The position numbers and the translations under genes are program-made. A stretch of DNA of 64,000 nt from Candidatus Babeliales bacterium (lineage in GTDB: Bacteria > Babelota > Babeliae > Babelales > Vermiphilaceae), in NCBI GenBank assembly GCA_035455925.1, contig DATIEE010000028.1:62001-126000 (forward strand). The letters run 5' to 3'. Below, piece after piece: positions 34,285 to 43,839 of this stretch. The notes under the pieces were generated by a model. That model worked only from the letters and a program-made list of their open reading frames with translations, was not told the DNA's origin and ran no database searches. Position 1 is the stretch's first letter. Each line of letters starts with the position of its first letter.

Positions 34285-37281
34285 ATGAAATATATATTTT
34301 TGATTTTTATTTTATTCTTTTCTAGCGCATTAACAGCAATGGATCAAAGTATTTGTAAACCTTTTCCTAAAGAAATTTGGAATATTATTTTCGCATATAC
34401 AAATTTTAAGTCAAAACATTACTTAATGAGAGTATGCAAACTTTTTACTAGCGAAGAAAACAAGAAAAATATTTTAGATAATATTTGCTGTAGTAATGAT
34501 CTTGGGCTTACATTTAATGAATTTATTAATGGCTTATTTTTTTTTAAAAACAATGAGACTACTTTTTCTTATTTAACCGAGAAGGCGTTACCTGTTCATA
34601 AAAATGATCTTGAAATTTACTTTAATGAAAATTATTCACAAGAAAATGGCGATAAAACTCTGTACAATAAATTTTCATCAAAATGTACGTATATTATTAA
34701 TTCAGGTAATAATGCCGAGGTTAAGTTTTATACTCCTTATAGTTCAGCAAATGCATGTGTTGATTCATTAAGAAATTTTATACGTGGCGATGATAATGAG
34801 GATAAGCAAATTAGTGCGGGTCTATTACTTATTAATGAATTTAATGAGTATAAAAACATATTAGAAGAAATATGTAATTTTTTTAATATGGAATGTACCG
34901 CTATCAGCTTAGTAGCAATTATTACTGTATTAAAAGAATCTACCATACAAGATAAAGAAGATTGTCTCTCTGATGCTCTTAAGCAAGGTTGTTTCCCCGC
35001 CGTTGTTTTGTTGATGTCTTATATGGAAGGCTTTAACTCTATTGATTCCACTACTCAACAAAATCGTTTATATTCTGCACGCAATGATAAAGAAAGATTA
35101 TTATTAGCCCAAGCAGGATGTAGTTTTTTGACTAAAGATCCTTTATGTTGTGCAATTAAAGATCAAAATAGAGACTTAGTAAGCTCGTTACTTGAAATTA
35201 TTTTAAAATCCGGACGTACTACATGTCTTAGCCTAAGTAATTCATATAGAAAACTTCCCTTAATTGTTGCGCTGGAACATGGTTCAGATGACATACTCAA
35301 AGCTCTTATTAAGGCGGGAGCGCAATTGCATTTAAAAGAACATAATTTACACGATGTTCTTAAACAAACAAATATACAAAGGCTTGTTGAATGCGGTTAT
35401 GATATAAATAGTGTGATTGATTATAATAATAATAAATTAACTTTTCTGCTTTATGCGGTTAAACAAAACAATCAAGAATTAGTTAAATGGTTACTAAAAA
35501 AAGATGTTCGCGTTGACATATTTTCTATGATTTATTCATTAAAAAATGATGTTTTAAAAGAAATACTTTTAACACAAAAAAATATTAGTATATATAATTT
35601 TGACGATTTTGGCTCTGAACAAAAGAATCTTTTGATACAAGAATTAAAAAATACTAATGAAAACCTACTCATATCGTTGCTAGAAAAAGGATATTTTTTA
35701 AATGAAAATTTATCTATTGTAGTGAATATAGCATTAGAATGTAATATGGTTAAATTAGTAGAAGAGATAGTATCTCAACAAAAAAACTACTTTAGTATAG
35801 ATCATTTATGTAAAGCAATAAGTAATGAATGTGTAGAAATAACTAAAATATTACTAAATACTGGTATAAATATAAATGCAAGAGATACTAATTTTAATGA
35901 AAAGCCTATTTATTACTGTAACCGTCATAATCCAAAAATGATGACAATATTATTTAGTGCTGGAGCAACTATTTATGACATAAATAGTGTTTATTATAAT
36001 ACGATAATTGAATCTGCAGATCAAGATTGTATTAAATCAATAATTAATTCATTACATATTTGCCATGTCGATAATGAAACTAGAAAAATAAAGAATGATA
36101 GTTTATTTTATCAAGCTATACAATATAACAACGAATTATTAGCAGAAGAATTAGTATCGAATCATCATGTTACTGTTAATGCTGAACAGTTTTTCAACAT
36201 ATGTAGAAAATCTATAGGGATAGCGAAAATTTTATTTAATAATAATAATACAAATGTTATGGATATTTATCCATGTCATCTAAAAAAAATAATTAGTAAC
36301 GTTGAAGAGGACTGTTTAATAAAATCTCTTGAAAAGAATAAAAAAAATAATGAAATAAGAAAAGAATATGCTGGTATACTAAATAATTTATTTATGATAA
36401 CTATACAACTGGTAACTGTGGGACAAAAAAAAGAAAAATTAATAGATACATTATTATTGCATGGTGCAGATATTAATAAAGCATTAAAATGTTTTATTAA
36501 TGGTTTTAAAGAAAATATTAATGGAATCAATCACCTTCTTTATAAGGGAGCAAATATTTGTTCGTTAGAGAAGTATTATTATAGCTGGGTGCTAAAAAAT
36601 GCTTATGAAGATGCTATAGTACAATCGCTTAAAAATAATTTTAATAGCAATAAAAATAATAAAAAAGCACTTAACACATTATTGTTACATGCAATTTATA
36701 ATAAAAAGTCAAGAGTAGCACGAGCATTGGTTGCTTGTGGTGCAAATATTAACGCTAGTCTTGATATATTTGATAGCTTATGTACCTTAAAAAATCGACA
36801 CAAATCAATTTTTGAGTATGCACAAGAAAAAGGTGTTGATATAAGACCATCAAAAATGATTACCACAAAATCTTTAGAAAATATAAAATCAATAGATATA
36901 AAGTCAGTCTCCATCAAAAAAATTGATTGTCTTGATCCTGTTTTTGATATTTCTCTACGTGATCTAAAACGAGAGACATGGATGGTAGATATTTTGAAAA
37001 AAAATATATCACTGTATAGAATGAATAACAATAAATTGTATATTATGCCTATGCCTCACTATAATAATTCAGTAGATGAAGAAGTGATTGTAGGTTATAT
37101 ATCAAAAACACCTACTTTATTAGATATAGAATGGACTTCAGACAAAAAAGATGTATCAACTAATAGCGAACATAAATGGCATTATCAATCATTTATTGAT
37201 AAGAATCTTGACCATGATATTCAGTATATTTATTCAAAAAATATTACTAAACAAAGAATGCTGCTATTAAATCGAGAATAG
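34285..37281 (+). CDS. Secreted F-box + ankyrin repeat protein 2
   Basis: 998 aa from the chosen ATG 34285 (MKYIFLIFILFFSSALTA, a clean signal peptide); a GTG seven codons upstream would place charged residues before it. It is a full-length paralogue of the preceding gene: F-box-like FPKEIWNIIFAYTNFKSKHY then LMRVCKLF, the shared middle domain (EDCLSDALKQGCFPAVVLLMSYM) and diverged ankyrin repeats (LPLIVALEHGSDDILKALI, FLLYAVKQNNQELVKWLL), then the same C-terminal block ending KNITKQRMLLLNRE. It is about 90 residues longer because of extra repeats. Gap to the first gene is 56 bases. Probably arose by tandem duplication followed by divergence. Confidence 0.75.
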   Translation: MKYIFLIFILFFSSALTAMDQSICKPFPKEIWNIIFAYTNFKSKHYLMRVCKLFTSEENKKNILDNICCSNDLGLTFNEFINGLFFFKNNETTFSYLTEKALPVHKNDLEIYFNENYSQENGDKTLYNKFSSKCTYIINSGNNAEVKFYTPYSSANACVDSLRNFIRGDDNEDKQISAGLLLINEFNEYKNILEEICNFFNMECTAISLVAIITVLKESTIQDKEDCLSDALKQGCFPAVVLLMSYMEGFNSIDSTTQQNRLYSARNDKERLLLAQAGCSFLTKDPLCCAIKDQNRDLVSSLLEIILKSGRTTCLSLSNSYRKLPLIVALEHGSDDILKALIKAGAQLHLKEHNLHDVLKQTNIQRLVECGYDINSVIDYNNNKLTFLLYAVKQNNQELVKWLLKKDVRVDIFSMIYSLKNDVLKEILLTQKNISIYNFDDFGSEQKNLLIQELKNTNENLLISLLEKGYFLNENLSIVVNIALECNMVKLVEEIVSQQKNYFSIDHLCKAISNECVEITKILLNTGININARDTNFNEKPIYYCNRHNPKMMTILFSAGATIYDINSVYYNTIIESADQDCIKSIINSLHICHVDNETRKIKNDSLFYQAIQYNNELLAEELVSNHHVTVNAEQFFNICRKSIGIAKILFNNNNTNVMDIYPCHLKKIISNVEEDCLIKSLEKNKKNNEIRKEYAGILNNLFMITIQLVTVGQKKEKLIDTLLLHGADINKALKCFINGFKENINGINHLLYKGANICSLEKYYYSWVLKNAYEDAIVQSLKNNFNSNKNNKKALNTLLLHAIYNKKSRVARALVACGANINASLDIFDSLCTLKNRHKSIFEYAQEKGVDIRPSKMITTKSLENIKSIDIKSVSIKKIDCLDPVFDISLRDLKRETWMVDILKKNISLYRMNNNKLYIMPMPHYNNSVDEEVIVGYISKTPTLLDIEWTSDKKDVSTNSEHKWHYQSFIDKNLDHDIQYIYSKNITKQRMLLLNRE

Positions 37282-37283
37282 TG
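37240..37283 (+). repeat. Shared 3' end of the two F-box/ankyrin genes (copy 2)
   Basis: Same tract as 34187-34230, ending at the stop codon of gene 2. Confidence 0.8.
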
Positions 37284-37303
37284 AAACGGTGTTTTTGAAA
37301 TTT

Positions 37304-38434
37304 TTATTTTCGAAAATCGCTGAATTGAGTTGATAATTGTTGAAACCATGCTAAAGCAAATGTTAGGCCAAAACTTAATTGAAAATCGAGAAAAAATATA
37401 TACAAAGGACAGTACAACAAAAAACAGAGACAAACAAATAATACATAATGCACTAGGTGAAAAGGGACTTTAATAAAAAAACATACTTTGTTGAGAATAA
37501 AAAGAGCAAATGAACGAGTAAATGGTGCTGATGTCCATGTTAATATGAAGTAGATACAACTAAGGATTATCAGGATTATTTGCTTTATCATTAATGGTAA
37601 AGGAATAATACAAAAAATAGCTTGCCAGATAAAAATAAACAGAGCCAAATGCAATCCTGAACGAGCAAGAAAATGTGAAATACCCCATGTTTTGAATTGA
37701 TCATTAGTTTTTTCTAATGAATCTTTAATATAGAGACGATTTCCTAAAAATAATGAAGAAAAAAAATTAAAAGTATCTGGAGATAATTTATTAGATAATC
37801 CTTCGAACAATCGTTTTTTTTGATTCCATATCCAATAACGTAAGGACCATGTTGGATGATGATCTATTGCATATGATATATTATTAAAAACGGTTGCAAC
37901 AATTTGTTCTTTAATCTGATATTGTATAAAAGATTTATTTACCGGTCTTTTACAAACGATATTATTAATAGTAATCGTATCGCCAACCACAATATCATCG
38001 TAATTTTTGCAATAAAACAATATTGTTTTATTGCTTTTTTTGTAACAATTATTTGCCATGATCGTATCAATTGCGACCACAACAACGGTTGATTTTTGAT
38101 AACGAGCCACAGTTGTTTCATATTTATCAATTACCATTCCTTGTATGGTGAATTTTTTATTATCAATAAATGTATAAAAACTATTATAATCATTGATATT
38201 TTTATGATGAAGCCAAGCCCCAAGACACGTGAAAAAAGAGCATAAAATGAGTTGTTTTGAGAAAGGCAATTTTATAATATATGCGCATAAAGAATAACAT
38301 AGGAGTAGTGCAAATATACCACAAAATATCGTAAATATTGAATACCAAATAATACCAATAATAAAAAATAATGTAATGGCTAAAAGCGGCGGAACAGGAA
38401 TAAAATGAAAGTTTTTTTTAAATATATGTATCAT
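37304..38434 (-). CDS. comEC: ComEC/Rec2-like protein, N-terminal half (split gene)
   Basis: 376 aa. The first 75 residues are three or four membrane helices, then a DUF4131-like beta domain (FTIQGMVIDKYETTVARYQ, VVGDTITINNIVCKRP), then the first helices of the Competence domain with the best-conserved ComEC motif FKTWGISHFLARSGLHLALF (usual 'lr.tGlsHllAvSGlhv'). The family motif FLDFQLSFGLTFALAWF ('dpgFqLSf') comes at the C-terminus, and the protein stops there. In complete ComEC (about 700-800 aa) this point is followed by the segment that starts the 4146-5108 protein. A short overlap with no missing conserved motif suggests a clean split into two open frames. Confidence 0.7.
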   Translation of the reverse strand: MIHIFKKNFHFIPVPPLLAITLFFIIGIIWYSIFTIFCGIFALLLCYSLCAYIIKLPFSKQLILCSFFTCLGAWLHHKNINDYNSFYTFIDNKKFTIQGMVIDKYETTVARYQKSTVVVVAIDTIMANNCYKKSNKTILFYCKNYDDIVVGDTITINNIVCKRPVNKSFIQYQIKEQIVATVFNNISYAIDHHPTWSLRYWIWNQKKRLFEGLSNKLSPDTFNFFSSLFLGNRLYIKDSLEKTNDQFKTWGISHFLARSGLHLALFIFIWQAIFCIIPLPLMIKQIILIILSCIYFILTWTSAPFTRSFALFILNKVCFFIKVPFHLVHYVLFVCLCFLLYCPLYIFFLDFQLSFGLTFALAWFQQLSTQFSDFRK

Positions 38435-38471
38435 ATTTTAACATTAACCAATTGAAATAGATAATAATAAA

Positions 38472-38500
38472 ATTATAACATACACAACGATTGATGGCAA
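38472..38500 (-). promoter_or_regulatory. Promoter of comEC N-terminal half
   Basis: On the minus strand: TTGCCA (38500-38495), a 17-base spacer, TATAAT (38477-38472), preceded by TGT as extended -10. This is one of the best promoters in the window and lies 38 bases upstream of the gene. Confidence 0.65.
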
Positions 38501-38668
38501 TAAAAAAAACCTTAAATGTTACAATCAAGATTTTTTGCAAACTATTTTATATAATCTTTTAATAGGTCTAATTTTTTATTAGTATGCACAGAAAAAAATT
38601 ACTTATTATGATAAATAATTTGCATTATCGGGGACAATTTCCATAAACTGATCAAAAAAGGAAATAGT

Positions 38669-41209
38669 ATGGAAAATAAAAATTTTTCTTTTTATACCAA
38701 TATTTCAGTTAACGATATACTTACCTATTTACAAACATCTAATGCAGGATTAACGGAATCGGAAGTTAATGAGCGACTTGATAAGTATGGTCTCAATGAG
38801 ATTAAAGAAGTTGATGTCACCTGGTTAAAGTTATTACAACAACAACTTCTTAATCCTTTTATGAGCATTTTTTTTGTGATTGGCCTCGCTTATTTACTAA
38901 CAAAACAAATTACAGAATGTATTATTATTTTTATCATTATAATAATTAATGTTGGTATCGGTTTCTATCAAGAATACCGTAGCAATCGATCCATGCAATT
39001 ACTGAAAAAGTGTCTTATGTCACACATAACAGTAAAGCGCCAGAATACAGAAAAAAATATCCCTATAAATCAACTTGTCCCGGGAGATATTATAATTATG
39101 TATGCAGGAGACATTGTTCCTGCAGATTGTCGATTTATTACGGTCGATAATCTTGCAATTGATGAATCAAGTATGACCGGAGAATCTGTTGCTGTTACTA
39201 AAAAAAGTGAAGCTTTGCCAGAAATAGTAATTGATATGTATCGTGCAGAAAATATAGGATTTACGGGAACAATAGTTACTCAAGGGAAAGGCATTGCTGT
39301 AGTTATTGCTACTGGATCTTCTACAGCTCTTGGTACGGTTGCAACATTAACAAATAAAACTACTACAAAAAGTAGTATTGAAAAAGGTTCTGTTTCTATT
39401 GCGCGTCTCACTATATATTTAATTTTTTTTAGTTTACTCATTATTGCGCTTATTCATATTATTATCGATAAAGGACAGCTTAATTATATTGATTTTTTTC
39501 TTTTTGCAGCGGCACTAACTATTACTGCAATTCCTGAGGGATTACCTATGGTTATCACTTTTTGCTTATCCCAGGGTGCGTCGTCGTTAAAAAAAAATAA
39601 TGTTATTGTAAAACGACTTTCTGCAATTGGTGATTTGGGCTCTATTGAAGTTTTTTGCACCGATAAAACTGGCACATTAACAGAGAATGAACTAAGCGTT
39701 GAAAATATGTATGGCAATAATTCTGATGAAATAATAGTGTATGCAATACTTTCTTCTCCTGTTCAAACCGCAACAAAGGAGAGCTTAACAAAAGGTTTTG
39801 ATTTAGCATTACAAAAAAAATTAACTGAAGATCATAGGTCACAATTAAGAATGTATACAGTCCTTAAAGAATCTCCATTTACACCACAAAAAAGGCAATG
39901 CATGGCATTAGTAAATCGAGAAGATGTACACATTTTGATTGTTAAAGGTTCTCCAGAAATAATAATTCCGAAAATTGCATTTCTTAATGAACAAGAAAAG
40001 ATAAGAATTAATTCGTGGATTGAAACAGAGGAATCAAAAGGAAATCGTATTCTTGCCATTGCGACTAAAAATATAGAACTATACAGTGCAGAATCATATG
40101 ACATAGAAGCTGATGATCATGATTATACAACTATAGGTTTAATTGCATTTCAAGATCCTCTTAAAGGAACTGCATTAACAACAATAAAAAAAGCGGAATC
40201 ACTGGGTATTAAAATAAAGATATTAAGTGGTGATAGTAAAAATGTATGTTTTACCATTGCGCAACAACTTGGGCTTGAAGAAAACAAAGATAACATTATT
40301 CTTGGCGCAGACTTTGAAAAAGCAACTGAAGAAGAGAAGATTTTTTTTGTAAATAATCGTTCTATATTTGCACGCGTAAATCCTGAGCAAAAATATGAAA
40401 TCATTAGCTATTTACAAAAAAAATATTCCGTTGGTTATATGGGGGATGGTATTAATGATGCACCCGCCCTTAAAATTGCACATGTTAGTTTTGCGGTGAA
40501 TGATGCTTCCCCTGTAGCGCGAGAAGCTGCAGAAATAATATTACTACGCAAAAGTTTAAATAGTGTAATTTTAGGTATTGAAGAAGGAAGAAAAACAATT
40601 GTTAATACATTAAAATATACTAAAATGACAAACGCACCAAGTTTTGGTCATTTTTATGCACTAGCTGTCGCTTCATTAATGCTTAATTATCCACCCATGC
40701 TACCTATACAACTTCTTTTTCTAAATTTATTAACCGATTTGCCAATGATGGCCATTTCTACTGATAATGTTAGTAATGAGGAAGTACAAAAACCTCTTAT
40801 CTATGATATGACAGATGCAGCCATTTTGATTATGTTATTTGGTTTAATTATGTTTATTGCTGATATGACAATTTTTTTAGTATTTAGAACACATTTTCCT
40901 GAAACATTACAAACCAGTTGGTTTATAACAAGCACCATATCTGAAGTTGTATTTATATTTTTATTCCGTACCCCCTTATTATTTTTCACTGCACATCGCC
41001 CTTCACCTCTACTGATAGGACTTTCATGTAGTGTTGTTATAATAGCAATTGTGTTACCATTCACAAAAATAGGACATGCGTTATTTTTTTTTACGTCACC
41101 ATCCTGGGCGCATGCTCCGTGGCTTATCGGTGTAATCCTTTTTAATCTGATTATAGCTGAAGCAGTCAAACTAACTTATTATTATTGTAAAAAAAATTAT
41201 GGAAAATAA
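38669..41209 (+). CDS. P-type cation-transporting ATPase 1
   Basis: 846 aa, complete P-type ATPase. It has an N-terminal cation-ATPase domain (NAGLTESEVNERLDKYGLNE), actuator motif MTGES (about 169), M4 motif ITAIPEGLP (about 288), phosphorylation motif CTDKTGTLTEN (Asp about 331) and hinge GDGINDAPA (about 592). The helices after the hinge contain NLLTDLPMMAIS. PEGLP in M4 is typical of P2 (Ca2+/Na+/K+-type) pumps, but the TDNVSNEEVQKP stretch after M6 recalls MgtA-like pumps, so Ca2+ or Mg2+ are both possible. It overlaps the next ATPase gene by 11 bases. Good AAAGGAA ribosome site. Confidence 0.92.
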   Translation: MENKNFSFYTNISVNDILTYLQTSNAGLTESEVNERLDKYGLNEIKEVDVTWLKLLQQQLLNPFMSIFFVIGLAYLLTKQITECIIIFIIIIINVGIGFYQEYRSNRSMQLLKKCLMSHITVKRQNTEKNIPINQLVPGDIIIMYAGDIVPADCRFITVDNLAIDESSMTGESVAVTKKSEALPEIVIDMYRAENIGFTGTIVTQGKGIAVVIATGSSTALGTVATLTNKTTTKSSIEKGSVSIARLTIYLIFFSLLIIALIHIIIDKGQLNYIDFFLFAAALTITAIPEGLPMVITFCLSQGASSLKKNNVIVKRLSAIGDLGSIEVFCTDKTGTLTENELSVENMYGNNSDEIIVYAILSSPVQTATKESLTKGFDLALQKKLTEDHRSQLRMYTVLKESPFTPQKRQCMALVNREDVHILIVKGSPEIIIPKIAFLNEQEKIRINSWIETEESKGNRILAIATKNIELYSAESYDIEADDHDYTTIGLIAFQDPLKGTALTTIKKAESLGIKIKILSGDSKNVCFTIAQQLGLEENKDNIILGADFEKATEEEKIFFVNNRSIFARVNPEQKYEIISYLQKKYSVGYMGDGINDAPALKIAHVSFAVNDASPVAREAAEIILLRKSLNSVILGIEEGRKTIVNTLKYTKMTNAPSFGHFYALAVASLMLNYPPMLPIQLLFLNLLTDLPMMAISTDNVSNEEVQKPLIYDMTDAAILIMLFGLIMFIADMTIFLVFRTHFPETLQTSWFITSTISEVVFIFLFRTPLLFFTAHRPSPLLIGLSCSVVIIAIVLPFTKIGHALFFFTSPSWAHAPWLIGVILFNLIIAEAVKLTYYYCKKNYGK

Positions 41210-43733
41210 AAAATTTGTTTTTTATGCCAATCAAAGTGTTGAAAATATTTTTAAGGATTTATCAACATCGACAGAAGGATTATCTGATGCAGAAGTAAAG
41301 CGTCGTTTTGATATATATGGTCCTAATCAAATTCAAGAGACTACCATAACGTGGATTGAAGTTTTAAAAAATCAAATTAAAAATCCTTTTTTTTTAATTT
41401 TTATTGTTATTGCCGCTATTTATTTTTTTACCTATCAATACACTGAATGTATTATTTTGATTTTTATTATGTTGATCAATATAACTATTGGTTTTTATCA
41501 AGAATATCGTAGTAATCAAGCAATGATATTACTAAAATCATATCTTCAAGAAACAATAATCGTGTCTCGGAATAATAAGAATGAGCGAGTTACTATTAAT
41601 ACTTTAGTTCCTGGAGATATTATACAATTAAAAGCAGGAGATATCATTCCTGCAGATTGTCGTTTTATAGCAACCGAAAATTGTATTGTTGATGAATCAA
41701 TGTTGACGGGCGAATCAATGCCCGTTAAAAAAGAACATATTTTATCTGATACAAAAATTACCGAATTATATAATGCATATACTATTGGATATGCGGGAAC
41801 TATTATAACAGATGGTAATGCAACAGCTGTTGTTTTTGCAACAGGTTCATTGACGATGTTTGGTAACATTGCTTTATTAACAACACGTACCATTACGCAA
41901 AGTGCTTTGGTAAAAGGGACCATGCAGCTTGCACAAATTATTTTAGGTCTTGTTGTATTCAGTTTAATAATTATCGTTATAATTAATTTATTATTTAACC
42001 ATCAAGCATTTTCATCGCTTCATTTTTTGCTTTTTGCAGGAGCTTTGGCTATTACTGCTGTTCCTTCTGCGCTTCCTATTGTTATTACATTTTGTTTAAC
42101 TCAAGGTGCAATGGTATTGCATAAACATAAAATGATTATTAAGCGTTTGTCAGTTATTGAAGATCTTGGGAGTATTGAAGTTTTTTGCACAGATAAAACA
42201 GGAACATTAACGGAAAATGTGTTGAGCGTAAAAAATATTTATTCTACTAATGAACCTCATACATTGTTATATGCAGCATGTACAGAAACTATTCTCTTGC
42301 ATTCATTAAAAGATATTCATAATGGTTTTGATCAAGCAATTATTAAAGCACTAACAACAGATCAAGTAAAAATGTTAGATGATTATACTCTTATTAAGGA
42401 ACTCCCTTTTACCTATGAACGGCATCGTGCTATTACATTAGTCCAAAAAAATGGTACCTATATTTTGATAACTAAAGGATCATTTGAATATGTTATTCCT
42501 CAATGTACTTACTTACATCAACAAGAACGCGCAATAATGTATGAATGGGTAAAAGAAAATGAACTATGTGGTAATAGAGTACTTGCAGTAGCGGTAAAAA
42601 TAATAAAGGACGTAAACTTACCGGATGATATAATAAGGAAGTATGATACAGCCTATGATACGTTGGGGTTAATTTCCTTTGCTGATCCACTTAAATCAAC
42701 AGCGGCAAGTGCAATAAAAAAAGCTCAGTCGCTGGGAGTGCAAATTAAGGTGCTCAGTGGCGATAGTGTTTATGTGTGCTTTACTATTGCGGAGCAATTA
42801 GGTTTAGAAAACAATATCGATAATGTTGTACTTGGATCTGACTTTGAAAAATTATCAGAAGAACAAAAAATGTTTTTTGTTTATAATCGTACTATTTTTG
42901 CGCGAGTAACTCCAGAGCAAAAATATCAGATTATTGCTTATCTTCAACGTAAATATGCTGTTGGTTATATTGGTGATGGTATTAATGATGCTCCTGCATT
43001 AAAAATTGCTCATGTTGGCATTGCTGTTCGTGATGCAGCTGATGTGGCACGCGAAGCGGCGGAAATTATTATGTTACAAAAAAGTTTACTTAATATTTTA
43101 CTGGGCATTGAAGAGGGTAGAAAAATAATTATTAATACATTGAAGTATATAAAAATAACTATTTCATCAAATGTTGGTCATTTTTATTCACTTGCCTTTT
43201 CATCATTACTTATCAATTATTTACCGATGTTACCGTTACAACTTTTGTTTTTGGATTTAGTTACTGATTTTCCGTTAATCGCAATATCAACCGATGCAGT
43301 TACTAAAAATGAATTGCAAAAACCATTATCATATTCTATGAAAGATATTAGTTTTGTAACATTTTTATTTGGTCTAGTTAGTTCGCCATTTGATTTTATG
43401 ATTTTTTCTTTTTTTAAACTTCATCCAGCAGTATTACAGACAAACTGGTTTATCAGTAGTGCTTTAACGCAATTAGTTCTTATTTTTTCTTTACGCACGC
43501 AACAGCCATTTTGGCGGGCACATCACCCATCACTTGCCCTATTAGGATTTTGCTGTATTGCGGCTATTGTTGTTATTATGTTGCCTTTTACAAGTCTAGG
43601 ACAAACATTTTTTTCTTTTGTACGTCCTTCAATGCATGACATGAAAATAATAAGTGGTATTGTTTTGGCTTATTTTCTCACAACTGAAACGGTAAAAGTA
43701 CTGTACTATCACACATATACTAAAAAACTATAA
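41199..43733 (+). CDS. P-type cation-transporting ATPase 2 (paralogue)
   Basis: 844 aa, homologous to the preceding pump along its whole length and starting within its last codons, so translation is coupled. The same catalytic motifs are present: LTGES (about 169), CTDKTGTLTEN (about 331), GDGINDAPA (about 592). The ion-site motif in M4 differs, though: ITAVPSALP instead of ITAIPEGLP, so the acidic ligand is missing, and M6 has LDLVTDF in place of LNLLTDL. The two probably carry different ions, or this one is a regulatory partner. A convergent terminator lies at the end. Confidence 0.92.
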   Translation: MENKKFVFYANQSVENIFKDLSTSTEGLSDAEVKRRFDIYGPNQIQETTITWIEVLKNQIKNPFFLIFIVIAAIYFFTYQYTECIILIFIMLINITIGFYQEYRSNQAMILLKSYLQETIIVSRNNKNERVTINTLVPGDIIQLKAGDIIPADCRFIATENCIVDESMLTGESMPVKKEHILSDTKITELYNAYTIGYAGTIITDGNATAVVFATGSLTMFGNIALLTTRTITQSALVKGTMQLAQIILGLVVFSLIIIVIINLLFNHQAFSSLHFLLFAGALAITAVPSALPIVITFCLTQGAMVLHKHKMIIKRLSVIEDLGSIEVFCTDKTGTLTENVLSVKNIYSTNEPHTLLYAACTETILLHSLKDIHNGFDQAIIKALTTDQVKMLDDYTLIKELPFTYERHRAITLVQKNGTYILITKGSFEYVIPQCTYLHQQERAIMYEWVKENELCGNRVLAVAVKIIKDVNLPDDIIRKYDTAYDTLGLISFADPLKSTAASAIKKAQSLGVQIKVLSGDSVYVCFTIAEQLGLENNIDNVVLGSDFEKLSEEQKMFFVYNRTIFARVTPEQKYQIIAYLQRKYAVGYIGDGINDAPALKIAHVGIAVRDAADVAREAAEIIMLQKSLLNILLGIEEGRKIIINTLKYIKITISSNVGHFYSLAFSSLLINYLPMLPLQLLFLDLVTDFPLIAISTDAVTKNELQKPLSYSMKDISFVTFLFGLVSSPFDFMIFSFFKLHPAVLQTNWFISSALTQLVLIFSLRTQQPFWRAHHPSLALLGFCCIAAIVVIMLPFTSLGQTFFSFVRPSMHDMKIISGIVLAYFLTTETVKVLYYHTYTKKL

Positions 43734-43760
43734 TGTTTTTATTATAACAGAAAACATTAT
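43730..43760. terminator. Hairpin between convergent genes
   Basis: Exact 10-bp stem ATAATGTTTT (43730-43739) with AAAACATTAT (43751-43760) and an 11-base loop, overlapping the stop of the P-type ATPase gene. AT-only, so a weak terminator. Confidence 0.45.
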
Positions 43761-43839
43761 AATTATAATAAAAATTGATCTATGATTTATACAATCTTAT
43801 CCAATTTTTTGAATGAGAGAAGTTAAAAAAATAACCATA

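Noticed and set aside
31502-37283. Possible prophage or mobile region around the two long repeat genes
   Set aside because: No integrase, transposase, terminal repeats or phage structural genes; base composition is like the neighbourhood. Tandem duplication explains it better.
38435-38668. Possible magnesium riboswitch before the P-type ATPases
   Set aside because: No recognisable ykoK or mgtA-leader structure could be found in 234 AT-rich bases.
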